A stretch of DNA of 64,000 nucleotides from Aldehydirespirator sp965220345 (GCA_965220345.1 OZ244822.1:186001-250000); one strand, 5' to 3'. Positions 52,157-61,142 are shown, counted from the stretch's first letter. The notes: a model not told the origin generated them from the letters alone. Program-made: numbers and translations.

Positions 52157-53695
52157 ATGCCGCTTACTACTTCTGAGCTTGAGTCCAAACTTTGGGGTGC
52201 CGCCGACATTCTGCGCGGCCAGATCGACTCAAGCGACTACAAGAACTACATCTTCTCGATGCTGTTCCTCAAACGACTGTCAGACCGTTTCGCTGAAGAG
52301 GTCAACAACGCGGTTGCCGACGGTGTCGCCGTAGAGATCGCCGAAAGCGACCTTGACGAACACGAGTTCTTTGTCCCAGTTGAGGCGCGTTGGGATGCCA
52401 TTGTGCGCGAGTCGATGAACCTCGGCGAAGTGCTCAACCGTGCTGGTGCCGCAATTGAGGAAGAGAACGCACCACGCCTTGACGGCATCTTGCGCAACAC
52501 CAACTGGAACGACGAATCCAAGCTCGGCAGCCCCGCTAGCCGCGACCGCATAATCGCCAGCCTGCTGCGCCATTTCGACATCCTTGACCTGAGCGATGCC
52601 AACCTCACCGCCACAGGCGAGCAAGGCGCAGTCAACGTGCTCGGTGACGCTTATGAGTATCTAATCCGTGAGTTCGCCGACGACGCTGGCAAAAAGGGCG
52701 GCGAGTTCTACACGCCACGCTCAGTGGTGCGGCTCATCGTCGAGTTGCTACAACCCCGCGAAGGGATGCGTATTTGTGATCCGACCGCAGGATCAGCCGG
52801 AATGCTTATCTACACCGCTCAGCATGTGGCCGAACACGGTGGCGATACCCGCAATCTGGTGCTGCACGGACAAGAGCGCAACCTCGGCACGCTCGCTATC
52901 GGCAAACTCAACCTGCTGCTGCACGGCTTGCGGTCGGCCCGCCTTGAGGGCGGCGACGTGATAGCCGACCCTCAGCTTTGTGATGACCAGGGTCGCCTGC
53001 ATTCCTATGACCGAGTGATCGCTAATCCGCCCTTCAGTCTGAAGGCTTGGGGACACGACTTCGCCCCCAGCGATCCGCATCGCCGCTTTGATCGCTACGG
53101 TGCGATCCCACCCAAAACCAAAGGCGACCTAGCTTTCTTGCAGCACATGCTGGCGGTGACCAACCCGCAGGGCATGGTTGGTGTGGTGATGCCTCACGGC
53201 ATCTTGTTTCGTGGCGGCACTGAAGGCACTATCCGCAAAGGCATCCTGCAAGCCGACCTGTTCGAAGCGGTGATCGGTCTGGCACCCAACCTGTTTTACG
53301 GTGCCAGCATCCCGGTAGCCATCTGTGTGCTGAATAAGGCCAAGCCAGCCGAACGCCGTGGCAAAGTTCTGTTCGTTGATGCCTCTGGCGACGAATATTT
53401 TCGCTCAGGCAAGGCTCAGAACTTCCTTGACCCTGAGCATGTGGCAAGCGTCGCCGCCGCGTTCGGTGCCTTTGAAGATGTCGAACGTTTCGCTCATGTG
53501 GCCGACCTTGACGAGATCGCCGACAACGATTTCAACCTCAACATCAGCCGCTACGTAGACACCACCGAACCCGTTGAGGTGCCCAGTGTTGAGGAGGCTC
53601 TAACCCAGCTACGTGAAGCCGAACGCAAACGAGATGAAGCCGCCAACCGCATGGATGAACTCTTAGAGGGCTTGGGTTATGCCCCCGACAGCTAG
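52157..53695 (+). CDS. hsdM: Type I restriction-modification methyltransferase subunit HsdM
   Basis: This adenine-specific DNA methyltransferase subunit has 512 residues. The N-terminal HsdM helical domain (SELESKLWGAADILRGQIDSSDYKNYIFSMLFLKRLSD) is followed by the SAM site CDPTAGSAGMLIY near 208 and the catalytic NPPF in ANPPFSLKAWG near 290. Start 52157 is chosen because ggagga lies 11 bases upstream; the frame is open to 52103. The last 17 bases overlap hicA. The host DNA would be modified in complex with HsdS. Confidence 0.95.
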   Translation: MPLTTSELESKLWGAADILRGQIDSSDYKNYIFSMLFLKRLSDRFAEEVNNAVADGVAVEIAESDLDEHEFFVPVEARWDAIVRESMNLGEVLNRAGAAIEEENAPRLDGILRNTNWNDESKLGSPASRDRIIASLLRHFDILDLSDANLTATGEQGAVNVLGDAYEYLIREFADDAGKKGGEFYTPRSVVRLIVELLQPREGMRICDPTAGSAGMLIYTAQHVAEHGGDTRNLVLHGQERNLGTLAIGKLNLLLHGLRSARLEGGDVIADPQLCDDQGRLHSYDRVIANPPFSLKAWGHDFAPSDPHRRFDRYGAIPPKTKGDLAFLQHMLAVTNPQGMVGVVMPHGILFRGGTEGTIRKGILQADLFEAVIGLAPNLFYGASIPVAICVLNKAKPAERRGKVLFVDASGDEYFRSGKAQNFLDPEHVASVAAAFGAFEDVERFAHVADLDEIADNDFNLNISRYVDTTEPVEVPSVEEALTQLREAERKRDEAANRMDELLEGLGYAPDS

Positions 53696-53870
53696 AGAAG
53701 CAATCCGCATCGTCGAACGCGATGGCTGGTACTACGTGGGTTCCAAGGGCAGCCATCGCCAGTTCCGTCATCCAGTGAAGCCAGGCAAAGTAACAATCCC
53801 TGGGCCGCTAGGCAAGGAACTACAAGACTGGCTCTGGAAGAGTATCCTGCGTCAAGCAGGTTTGAAATGA
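53679..53870 (+). CDS. hicA: HicA-type mRNA interferase toxin (copy 2), overlapping hsdM
   Basis: The 63 residues carry the HicA core GSHRQFRHPVKPGKVTIPG and end in SILRQAGLK. The ATG sits 17 bases before the hsdM stop, so its translation depends on or is coupled to hsdM translation. It is followed by hicB copy 2. HicA is a ribonuclease toxin; in this position it would be expressed whenever the methyltransferase is. Confidence 0.88.
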   Translation: MPPTAREAIRIVERDGWYYVGSKGSHRQFRHPVKPGKVTIPGPLGKELQDWLWKSILRQAGLK

Positions 53871-53890
53871 AAGGCAAGGAAAGAAAGACT

Positions 53891-54283
53891 ATGAAGCTTG
53901 CATATGCGGTTGTCTTCGTTCGAGATGCCAACGGCTGGGGCGCTTACGTGCCTGATGCGCTGGGATGCGTCAGCAGGGGTGACACTTGGGAAGAAATGCT
54001 TGAGATGATCGACGAAGGGCTCACCTTTCACATTGAGGGCACGCTAGAAGGCGGTGACCCGCTGCCAGAGCCCAAGATGTCGATCGACGAGGCCATTACC
54101 CACCATCTGGAGTCCATCAACGACGATGACGACCTTTCTGATCTAGGACTGGACTTCAGTGACACTCCTCCTACGCTCGCAACACGGTTCGAGTTCGTAG
54201 AGATCAACGTGCAAGTTCCTGAGCACGCAAGCGAGTTTTCTGAGCCCGTACGCGATGCCCGTGAGCCAGCCCAAGTGGGATGA
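53891..54283 (+). CDS. hicB: HicB-type antitoxin (copy 2)
   Basis: This 130-residue antitoxin (MKLAYAVVFVRDANGWGAYVPDALGCVSRGDTWEEMLEMIDEGL) has a C-terminal TRFEFVEINVQVPE segment. The start at 53891 is chosen by comparison with copies 1 and 3, which begin with MKLTY. An upstream in-frame ATG at 53867 overlaps the hicA stop (ATGA) and is also possible, adding eight residues. It is most similar to copy 3, suggesting a recent antitoxin-only duplication. Confidence 0.85.
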   Translation: MKLAYAVVFVRDANGWGAYVPDALGCVSRGDTWEEMLEMIDEGLTFHIEGTLEGGDPLPEPKMSIDEAITHHLESINDDDDLSDLGLDFSDTPPTLATRFEFVEINVQVPEHASEFSEPVRDAREPAQVG

Positions 54284-54326
54284 GCCAAATAACCGGGCAA
54301 TTGTGACTCCCCCAGGAATGGCTCCA

Positions 54327-54677
54327 ATGAAGTTGACTTACGCCGTGGTTTTCGAGAAGGCACCCAATAACTGGGCTGCGTATGCGCCAGATGTGCCGGG
54401 ATGTGTAAGCGTGGGTGACACTTGGGAGGAGATGCTTGAGATGATCGATGAAGGTCTCACCGCCCACATCGAACTCATGCTGGAATACGGTGATCCGCTA
54501 CCAGAACCCAAGATGTCGATCAACGAGGCCATCGCTCATCACTTAGAAATCATCAACGATGACTACGACTTAAGTCATCTAGGACTTGATTTCGGTGATG
54601 ACCCACCCGCAACTGCGACACGGTTCGAGTTCGTGGAGATTGAGGTCAAAGTCCCCGAGTTCGTCGCAGTAGGTTGA
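54327..54677 (+). CDS. hicB: HicB-type antitoxin (copy 3), without its own hicA
   Basis: The 116 residues read MKLTYAVVFEKAPNNWAAYAPDVPGCVSVGDTWEEMLEMIDEGLTAHIE and share DLSHLGLDFGDDPPATATRFEF with copy 2. No hicA precedes it; copy 2 hicB does. The ATG at 54327 has an AGGA nine bases upstream. Its stop overlaps the TTG start of hsdS (TTGA at 54674-54677), so the antitoxin and the specificity subunit are translationally linked. Confidence 0.83.
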   Translation: MKLTYAVVFEKAPNNWAAYAPDVPGCVSVGDTWEEMLEMIDEGLTAHIELMLEYGDPLPEPKMSINEAIAHHLEIINDDYDLSHLGLDFGDDPPATATRFEFVEIEVKVPEFVAVG

Positions 54678-55315
54678 GAATCAAGCCAACGCAAGTCCCC
54701 GAAGGCTGGCGCATCGCCCGCCTCGGCAACATAGCCGAGATAGTGATGGGTCAATCTCCTCCCGGGTCAACAGTGTTCAACCGCATCAATGAGAGCGACT
54801 GTGAGCGTGGCTTGCCTTTCATACAAGGCACAGCAGAATTCGGCCGTCTCTCCCCTACTCCGAACAAGTGCTGCATTCGTCCCCTGAAAACAGCGCAACC
54901 AGGCGACTGCCTTATCAGCGTCCGGGCACCTGTAGGCGACACGAACCTTGCTGATCAAACAGTGGCAATTGGCAGAGGACTCGCTGCTGTTCGCTTCAAT
55001 AGAGCCGATCCGAATTTCGGATGGTATTCACTAAATCACGCTAAGCCCATGCTTAACCGAGTGGCCCAAGGGAGTACTTTCGAAGCTATCGGCGGAATAG
55101 AACTCCAGACACTACCTGTTGCGTTGCCGACGATGGAAGAGCAGCGGGCTATTGCAGGGGTACTGGACGCAGTGGATAAAGCGATTGAGCGGGGGTGTGA
55201 GGAGTGCGAGGCTCTACGATCAGCTATGAACTCAATCTCAGATGCTCTGCTCACTGGACGCATCCGAACCCACCCACAACGAGAGAAGAGCCATGAAACC
55301 GCCGCAAAGAGATGA
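54674..55315 (+). CDS. hsdS: Half-length HsdS specificity subunit, single target-recognition domain
   Basis: This 213-residue protein starts VPEGWRIARLGNIAEIVMGQSPPGSTV, a standard HsdS target-recognition domain opening. It ends with one conserved helix (LPTMEEQRAIAGVLDAVDKAIERGCEECEALRSAM). Full HsdS proteins have two target-recognition domains and two helices in about 400-450 residues. Half-size HsdS proteins are known to work as dimers that recognise palindromic, bipartite sites. The start is TTG at 54674, and the 3' end overlaps the next gene by 23 bases. Confidence 0.88.
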   Translation: MRIKPTQVPEGWRIARLGNIAEIVMGQSPPGSTVFNRINESDCERGLPFIQGTAEFGRLSPTPNKCCIRPLKTAQPGDCLISVRAPVGDTNLADQTVAIGRGLAAVRFNRADPNFGWYSLNHAKPMLNRVAQGSTFEAIGGIELQTLPVALPTMEEQRAIAGVLDAVDKAIERGCEECEALRSAMNSISDALLTGRIRTHPQREKSHETAAKR

Positions 55316-55592
55316 GGTTCTAGAGTCACTGCGAGCGCACAAGCAAGTTCTTGCTGAACGGTTCGGGGTAACAAGTATCTCGCTCTACGGCTCTGTCGCC
55401 CGCAATCAAGCCACCGAAACCAGCGACATCGACATACTTGTCGAATTCGTATCCCCACCCAACTTTAAGAACTACTTTGGCACTCAAGAGTTTCTTGAGG
55501 ATGCCCTAGGGCGAACGGTAGACATGGCATCCATCGAAGAGATCAGAAAAGAAATACAACCATACATAATAAAAGATCAGATTAATGTCTGA
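55293..55592 (+). CDS. MNT-type minimal nucleotidyltransferase
   Basis: This 99-residue protein has SISLYGSVARNQATETSDIDILVEF near 28-52, the GSx10DxD nucleotidyltransferase motif of MNT (MntA-type) proteins. These usually act as antitoxins by AMPylating a HEPN toxin encoded next door. No HEPN gene is present between this gene and hsdR. ATG at 55293 with gagaag upstream is preferred. The 5' end overlaps hsdS. Confidence 0.85.
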   Translation: MKPPQRDEVLESLRAHKQVLAERFGVTSISLYGSVARNQATETSDIDILVEFVSPPNFKNYFGTQEFLEDALGRTVDMASIEEIRKEIQPYIIKDQINV

Positions 55593-55697
55593 ACTGAGCA
55601 GAGACACGCGCCACTGGCATATTCATCCACAAGTCAATCAAGGTTTGCAGTCGGAGGGTGAGTCATAGCCGGGATCACCAAACTTGACGAGCTGCAT

Positions 55698-58600
55698 TTG
55701 GCTGAGAGGCCAGCGCTTGAACTTTTGCAGCGGCTGGGTTGGAGCTATGTGCCTCACGATGCACTGACACGCGAGCGTCACGACCAGCACAGCGTGCTAC
55801 TAGAGCAGCGTCTTATAGCCGCACTCAAACGGCTCAACCCGTGGATAAGCGATGATGACGCTCAGCGAGTGATCTTCAACCTCGGCCATATAGATGCCAC
55901 TGGACTGGCACGCAATCAGGCAGTTCATGAATATCTGTCACACGGTATGCCACTCACTATCGACCGTGCCGGACGACAAGAAACCCCTACCGTGCGCTTC
56001 TTTGACTTCGAGCACACCAAACCCGAAACCGAAAGTAACACCAGAAACAACGAATACATCGTCACTACACAATTCCAGGTGCGCTCCAGCGGTGGAAACA
56101 CAGGCAACACGAGCGGTCAAAGCATCATCAAACCCGATCTGGTGCTGTTCGTCAACGGGATACCGCTTGTTGTTATGGAAGCCAAATCGCCGACACTGAT
56201 CGACATCTGGAAGACCGAAGCCGTTAAGCAACTCCTGCGTTATCAAGAGACATCCCGCCAAAGACAAGCAGCAGGAGCGCACGAACTGTTTGACACCAAC
56301 CTGCTATGTGTTGCTCACTGCGGCAGTGATGCCGTGTTCGGCGCGCTTGGCGCACCATTTGATGCCTACACCGGATGGAAAACGATCACCCCGTTCACCG
56401 AACACGATTTTGAGCAGCGCTTGGGCACACCACCCGAAGGTCAGGCACAGCTGATCGCTGGTCTGCTCAACCCTGCGACACTGCTTGACATTTTGCGTGA
56501 CTTTGTCGTCTATGACCATGCACAAGGACGGCTAATCAAGAAACTGCCTCGCTATCAGCAGTATCTGGCAGTGACCCGCGCTATTGAGCGCATCCAGGCA
56601 GGGCACACACCAGCCGAACGTGGTGGCGTGGTGTGGCACACGCAAGGCTCCGGCAAATCACTATCCATGCTGTGGCTCGCCACCAAACTGCGGCGCACAC
56701 CGACGCTCAACAATCCTACAATCGTGGTGGTCACCGACCGCACGCAGCTTGACCGTCAGATCACAGGCACCTTCAAGCAGATGGCTGTTGACACACCCGA
56801 ACGCGCTACCCGCACCAGCCATCTGCGAGAGATGCTGACCCACGGCAGCGGCCGCACGATCATGACCACCATCCACAAGTTTGAAGACGCACTCGACGAG
56901 CAAGCCGGGACTCTCAAGCCTCTAAACGATGCCGACAACATCGTGGTGATGGTCGACGAAGCTCATCGCACTCAATACGGAAGCCTCGCTGCCAAAATGC
57001 GTGCCGCTATGCCGCAAGCCACTTTCGTGGGTTTCACCGGCACCCCTATCGACAAAGGCTTCCAGCGCACCACGCTCGGTGTGTTCGGCGACCTGATTGA
57101 CAGCTACACCATCCCGCAATCCGTTGCGGATCGCACCACTGTCCCTATTCACTACGAGGCTCGGCTTGCTGATCTGCATATTGAAGGCCCGCAAACACTT
57201 GACCGGCTCTTTGAGACTCTCTTCGGTGACGAGCCAGAACAGACACGCACCGAGATCAAACGCCGCTACGCCAGCAAAGACCGCATCGCCGAAGCCGCCA
57301 AGCGCATTGAGGCAATAGCCCTTGACATCAGCGAGCATTTCCGCACGAAGATCAAACCCAACGGCTTCAAAGCTCAGGTAGTAGCGCCAAGCCGAGCCGC
57401 GGCGCTGCGTTACAGCGAACACCTCAACAACTTCGGAGTGGCTGCTTATCCCATCATTACCAGCCTGCACAACGACGGGCCTGAGTTCGCCGACGCCAAA
57501 CAACTCAACCAGGACAAGATCACCGAGGACTTCGTTGACCCTGACGGCGAACCGCAAATACTTGTGGTGGTCGACAAGTTGATCACCGGCTTTGACGCAC
57601 CCGTTGAGCAGGTGCTTTACCTTGACCGGTCGATCCGTGAGCACACTTTGCTGCAAGCCATTGCACGCGTCAATCGACGTTTCTCGCACACAACCAACGG
57701 CACAGCCACCGAGAAGCACTACGGCCTGATCGTTGACTATCACGGAGTGTCACGAGAACTCGAAAGCGCGTTAGCGATCTTTGAGCACGATGATGTGCAG
57801 CAAGCATTGACCCCACTAGAGGATCCCGCGCCAGTGATCGGGGCAGCCGCCGACAAGGCCGAAGCACATTTCCGTGGTCTTGATCTTGATGATCCGTGGG
57901 CGTGCGTCAACCGTTTCGCTATCAACACCAGCACCAGCACCAAACTCAACAACACCAAACCCGGCCACGACATAATCGGTAATGACAACGACGGTGACAC
58001 GAGCAACAACTACAGAGCCGATGCCTACGAACGCTTCGATAAGGACTACCGCGACCTGTCGAAGTTGATGGATCGCTACCTGCCTGAACCAGCGGCTCTT
58101 GACTACATCAACCGGCTGAAGCGGCTCACCGTGATCCGCTCATATGTCCGAGCGCAGTTCCTTCGTGAGTCAGCCGACATCGACTGGACTGCTGTCGGTG
58201 CCAAAGTCAAGCATCTGCTTGATTCGCGTATTGATGCCACCGTCCAGCAGTTGATGAAACCGGTTTCGGTGCTTGACCGAGACTTCGACTCCAAGATCGC
58301 AGGCTTAGCGCATGACGAAGCCCGAGCATCAGTGATGGAACACTCATTAAGGGCTCACATCAACGAGCGAGTAGCCGAAAATCCGGCTCTTTATGAGCAG
58401 CTATCCGAAGCGCTAGAGCGAATCATTCAGGAGTTGCGCGACAAAGTGATCGATGCCGTCGAAGGTTGCAAACGTATGGCAGTTCTATGCAGCCAGATCA
58501 ATCAGCAGCAGGCGGTTGCGGCGCAGCGAGGACTGACACCACACGCCAATGCGGTCTATGACCTGCTAGCCCAAGCAGCAGAACAAAGCGGCGAACCCAA

Positions 58601-58877
58601 CAGCGAGCAAGCCAACGAACACATACAGACATCATCAACAGTCGGTGAGCCTGGGTCTGCGGTTTGGGATATCAGGATACGCAAACTGACTCTAGAGATT
58701 TCTTCGGTGATGGAGAAAGCTCAGTCGATTATTGACTGGCACGAAAACTTGGACGTGCAGCGTGAAATGCGTCGCGACATCAAACGCATCCTGCACGCCG
58801 ATGCCCACCACGACAGCGACAACACCGACAAACTGGTGCGCCAAGTTATGGAAGTCGCTAGAGCACGACCGCGATAA
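55698..58877 (+). CDS. hsdR: Type I restriction endonuclease/helicase subunit HsdR
   Basis: This 1059-residue ATP-dependent translocase-nuclease has a PD-(D/E)xK nuclease core in KPDLVLFVNGIPLVVMEAKSP near 150-170. Walker A WHTQGSGKSLSM is near 320, the DEAH box VDEAHRTQYG near 420, and FTGTPID near 450. A C-terminal region contacts the methyltransferase. The start given is TTG 55698, but the frame is open from 55662. A strong ggaggg (55653-55658) points to an ATA codon at 55665, where homology probably begins (AGITKLDELHLAERP). The true initiation site is therefore uncertain. Confidence 0.93.
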   Translation: MAERPALELLQRLGWSYVPHDALTRERHDQHSVLLEQRLIAALKRLNPWISDDDAQRVIFNLGHIDATGLARNQAVHEYLSHGMPLTIDRAGRQETPTVRFFDFEHTKPETESNTRNNEYIVTTQFQVRSSGGNTGNTSGQSIIKPDLVLFVNGIPLVVMEAKSPTLIDIWKTEAVKQLLRYQETSRQRQAAGAHELFDTNLLCVAHCGSDAVFGALGAPFDAYTGWKTITPFTEHDFEQRLGTPPEGQAQLIAGLLNPATLLDILRDFVVYDHAQGRLIKKLPRYQQYLAVTRAIERIQAGHTPAERGGVVWHTQGSGKSLSMLWLATKLRRTPTLNNPTIVVVTDRTQLDRQITGTFKQMAVDTPERATRTSHLREMLTHGSGRTIMTTIHKFEDALDEQAGTLKPLNDADNIVVMVDEAHRTQYGSLAAKMRAAMPQATFVGFTGTPIDKGFQRTTLGVFGDLIDSYTIPQSVADRTTVPIHYEARLADLHIEGPQTLDRLFETLFGDEPEQTRTEIKRRYASKDRIAEAAKRIEAIALDISEHFRTKIKPNGFKAQVVAPSRAAALRYSEHLNNFGVAAYPIITSLHNDGPEFADAKQLNQDKITEDFVDPDGEPQILVVVDKLITGFDAPVEQVLYLDRSIREHTLLQAIARVNRRFSHTTNGTATEKHYGLIVDYHGVSRELESALAIFEHDDVQQALTPLEDPAPVIGAAADKAEAHFRGLDLDDPWACVNRFAINTSTSTKLNNTKPGHDIIGNDNDGDTSNNYRADAYERFDKDYRDLSKLMDRYLPEPAALDYINRLKRLTVIRSYVRAQFLRESADIDWTAVGAKVKHLLDSRIDATVQQLMKPVSVLDRDFDSKIAGLAHDEARASVMEHSLRAHINERVAENPALYEQLSEALERIIQELRDKVIDAVEGCKRMAVLCSQINQQQAVAAQRGLTPHANAVYDLLAQAAEQSGEPNSEQANEHIQTSSTVGEPGSAVWDIRIRKLTLEISSVMEKAQSIIDWHENLDVQREMRRDIKRILHADAHHDSDNTDKLVRQVMEVARARPR

Positions 58878-58950
58878 CCACCATGCACGACAAAGCCTCA
58901 AACAGCTACGAGTGGGCGAGATCATCGTGATAGCACAAGCTCTGGCAGCG

Positions 58951-59748
58951 ATGAACACTACGAGCGGCGAAGCACGAGACCAGCAAACACCGCCACCAGC
59001 CGAGTGCGGCGAAGTCACTTTCGGTGATAGCCGGATTGAGTATCAGGTGGTTCGCAGCGCCCGACGACGCAAAACGATGGAAATCACCATTGACGAACCC
59101 GGTCTTGTGACTGTGGCAGCACCGCTTGACACTCCCGCAAGCCGAATCAGTGACTTCGTTCGACGACGTGCTGGGTGGATCATCCGCCACGATGGAGCGG
59201 TCACCTCGGCACCTCCTGCAAGGCTTTTCGTTAGCGGAGAGTCACTCCCCTACCTCGGGCGTTTGGTGCGCCTCAACATCCATCACATTGAGCCAGGCTC
59301 TGTTAAAGACATTGAGCAAGGCTTTGTCAAAGTCAGCTTCCATCATTGGCGCTTTGATGTAGATGTGCCCAATGGCTTGCACGACGATCAACGCCGCGAG
59401 TGCGTGAGATCAGCTTTCGAGTCCTGGTATCGCGAACGGGCTGCGCTGAAGCTGCCGCCACGAGTTGAACGTATGGCGCAACTGCTTGGGGTGCAGCCCG
59501 CAGCGGTGCTGATCCGTAACCAGAGCCAGCGTTGGGCGAGCTGCGCTCCTGACGGCACGCTGCGCTTCAACTGGCGCACCGTCATGGCACCGCCTTCGCT
59601 GATCGACTACATCGCCGCTCACGAACTGGCGCATCTGCGGGTGAGGAGCCACAACGCGGACTACTGGGCGGTTCTCGCCCAAGCAATCCCCGACTATCGA
59701 CTGCGTCGCCAACGCCTACGCGAATACGGCTCACAGCTCAGCTTCTAG
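58951..59748 (+). CDS. YgjP/DUF45-like zinc metallopeptidase at the end of the restriction operon
   Basis: This protein of about 265 residues has the zinc site HELAHLRVRSHNADYW near its C-terminus and the preceding NQSQRWASCAPDGTLRFNWR, both typical of the YgjP/DUF45 (SprT-like) family. Such genes often follow hsdR. Its role in restriction is not established. The start is uncertain: ATG 58951 is used, with GTG 58912 also possible. A degraded copy of its middle lies at 52006-52120. Confidence 0.87.
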   Translation: MNTTSGEARDQQTPPPAECGEVTFGDSRIEYQVVRSARRRKTMEITIDEPGLVTVAAPLDTPASRISDFVRRRAGWIIRHDGAVTSAPPARLFVSGESLPYLGRLVRLNIHHIEPGSVKDIEQGFVKVSFHHWRFDVDVPNGLHDDQRRECVRSAFESWYRERAALKLPPRVERMAQLLGVQPAAVLIRNQSQRWASCAPDGTLRFNWRTVMAPPSLIDYIAAHELAHLRVRSHNADYWAVLAQAIPDYRLRRQRLREYGSQLSF

Positions 59749-59784
59749 GATTGACACAGCCGCAGAACGCAGCAGAAAGCTCCG

Positions 59785-60663
59785 ATGCCAAAACCAAAGC
59801 CGACATATCAACTGCATCACCTATGCATCTATGAAAAGCAGCCACGCGAAGCTATGTGGAACTGGTTGCGCTGGTATCACGCCATTCCTGCCTACTACTG
59901 GGAAGGCACCTCCGATATGCATCACACCGGCGAGGGTGGCGTGGATTACACCTTCCTGGCTTGTGGGGCAGCTTTTCAGATGCAGCTCGAAGCGCCGCCC
60001 TACCAGTTCGAATATGAACGACGCTGGTTTGCTGAGCACGGCTCGGGCATCAATCACATTTGCTGGATTGTGCCCAACGCCTACGACACTGTTGAGCATC
60101 TTCAGTCCAACGGAGCCACGGTCGCTATGCCTTATGAGGAGTTCGGCGACACTTACCACGGGTTTGTGGCTATTGATCCTGAAGGGCGCTGGGTAGAGAT
60201 CATGTCGTATCCAGGTGAGTTCAAAACCCCTGACGTGGAGTTCCGCCCTGTGGGCTTGGTAGGGCTGCAAACTCTGGGAGTGGTGCAGCTGTGCCATGAC
60301 CTTGACAGCCAAGTCGACTGGTACAGCGAGGTGCTGGGCCAGCGCATCATCTTGGATGCACGCAGCAACGGTGACGGGCTGGTGTATCTGGCTGACCACA
60401 CCTACCAAGAGCGCCGGTGCGTGAACGTGCTCGCTACCCCGAGCAACGACGCAGAACAGGATTTGATGAAACGTCACGGCCCGGTGATCTCCACAGTGCT
60501 TTATCAGGCGGGCGATGTGGATACGGCTTGGCGTGACGGGATCGCAGCGGGTTTCGATGAGGTAGCCGCACCCGCATATGACGAACGCATCGCAGCACGC
60601 ACCGGTTATCTGCGTGAGCCCAGCGGCAACTTGGTGCAGGTGCGCGAGCGCCTAGCTGCCTGA
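59785..60663 (+). CDS. Two-domain VOC-superfamily dioxygenase-like protein
   Basis: The 292 residues form two vicinal-oxygen-chelate repeats, about 8-140 (YQLHHLCIYEKQPREAMWNWLRWYHAI) and 150-290 (LQTLGVVQLCHDLDSQVDWYSEVLGQ). Candidate metal ligands are His in LHHLCI and Glu in GRWVEIMSYPG, with a second set less clear. It may be an extradiol-dioxygenase-like or glyoxalase-like enzyme. A further VOC gene begins eight bases downstream, so the two are co-transcribed. Confidence 0.82.
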   Translation: MPKPKPTYQLHHLCIYEKQPREAMWNWLRWYHAIPAYYWEGTSDMHHTGEGGVDYTFLACGAAFQMQLEAPPYQFEYERRWFAEHGSGINHICWIVPNAYDTVEHLQSNGATVAMPYEEFGDTYHGFVAIDPEGRWVEIMSYPGEFKTPDVEFRPVGLVGLQTLGVVQLCHDLDSQVDWYSEVLGQRIILDARSNGDGLVYLADHTYQERRCVNVLATPSNDAEQDLMKRHGPVISTVLYQAGDVDTAWRDGIAAGFDEVAAPAYDERIAARTGYLREPSGNLVQVRERLAA

Positions 60664-60671
60664 CCGCGGCT

Positions 60672-61142
60672 GTGGTGCGTTTCAGAGGTATCCACCATGC
60701 CGGGCTAGTGGTCCGCAATCTTGACTCTGCGGTGAGCTTCTATAGCGCGCTTCTTGACATGGAAGTGATCGAACGCGACCATTGGCGAGCCCCTGATGCG
60801 GCTGCCGACTCTGCGGTTGGTCTGGCTGGATCGTCGGCTGACGGGGTAATGCTGCGAGGCTCTGGCAGTTATTTGGAACTCTGGCAATACCAGTCCCCGG
60901 ATCAAGAGGGAGCCGACCCAGCTAGTCAAGGTGCCCACGAACTGGGGCTACGTCATCTGGCCATCGAAGTGAGCGACGTAGATGCCGCTTTGGATCGCAT
61001 AGTGGAGCTGGGAGGGTCACGCATGGGCGAACCGCTGCGAATGCCTGGCGGCGCGGCGGCGGTTTATTGCCGAGACCCTTTCGGCACCATCATCGAGTTG
61101 ATGGCCTGCGGTTCGACTTTGGTATCACTTGAAGACCTTTAG
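60672..61142 (+). CDS. Single-domain VOC-superfamily protein
   Basis: This 156-residue protein is of glyoxalase/epimerase type: FRGIHHAGLVVRNLDSAVSFYSALLDMEVIERDHW at the start, LGLRHLAIEVSDVDAALDRI near 95, and YCRDPFGTIIELM near 135. His in IHHAG, His in LRHLA and Glu in IIELM are probable metal ligands. It starts at one of two adjacent GTG codons (60672 or 60675). It is convergent with the PhyH gene. Confidence 0.85.
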   Translation: MVRFRGIHHAGLVVRNLDSAVSFYSALLDMEVIERDHWRAPDAAADSAVGLAGSSADGVMLRGSGSYLELWQYQSPDQEGADPASQGAHELGLRHLAIEVSDVDAALDRIVELGGSRMGEPLRMPGGAAAVYCRDPFGTIIELMACGSTLVSLEDL

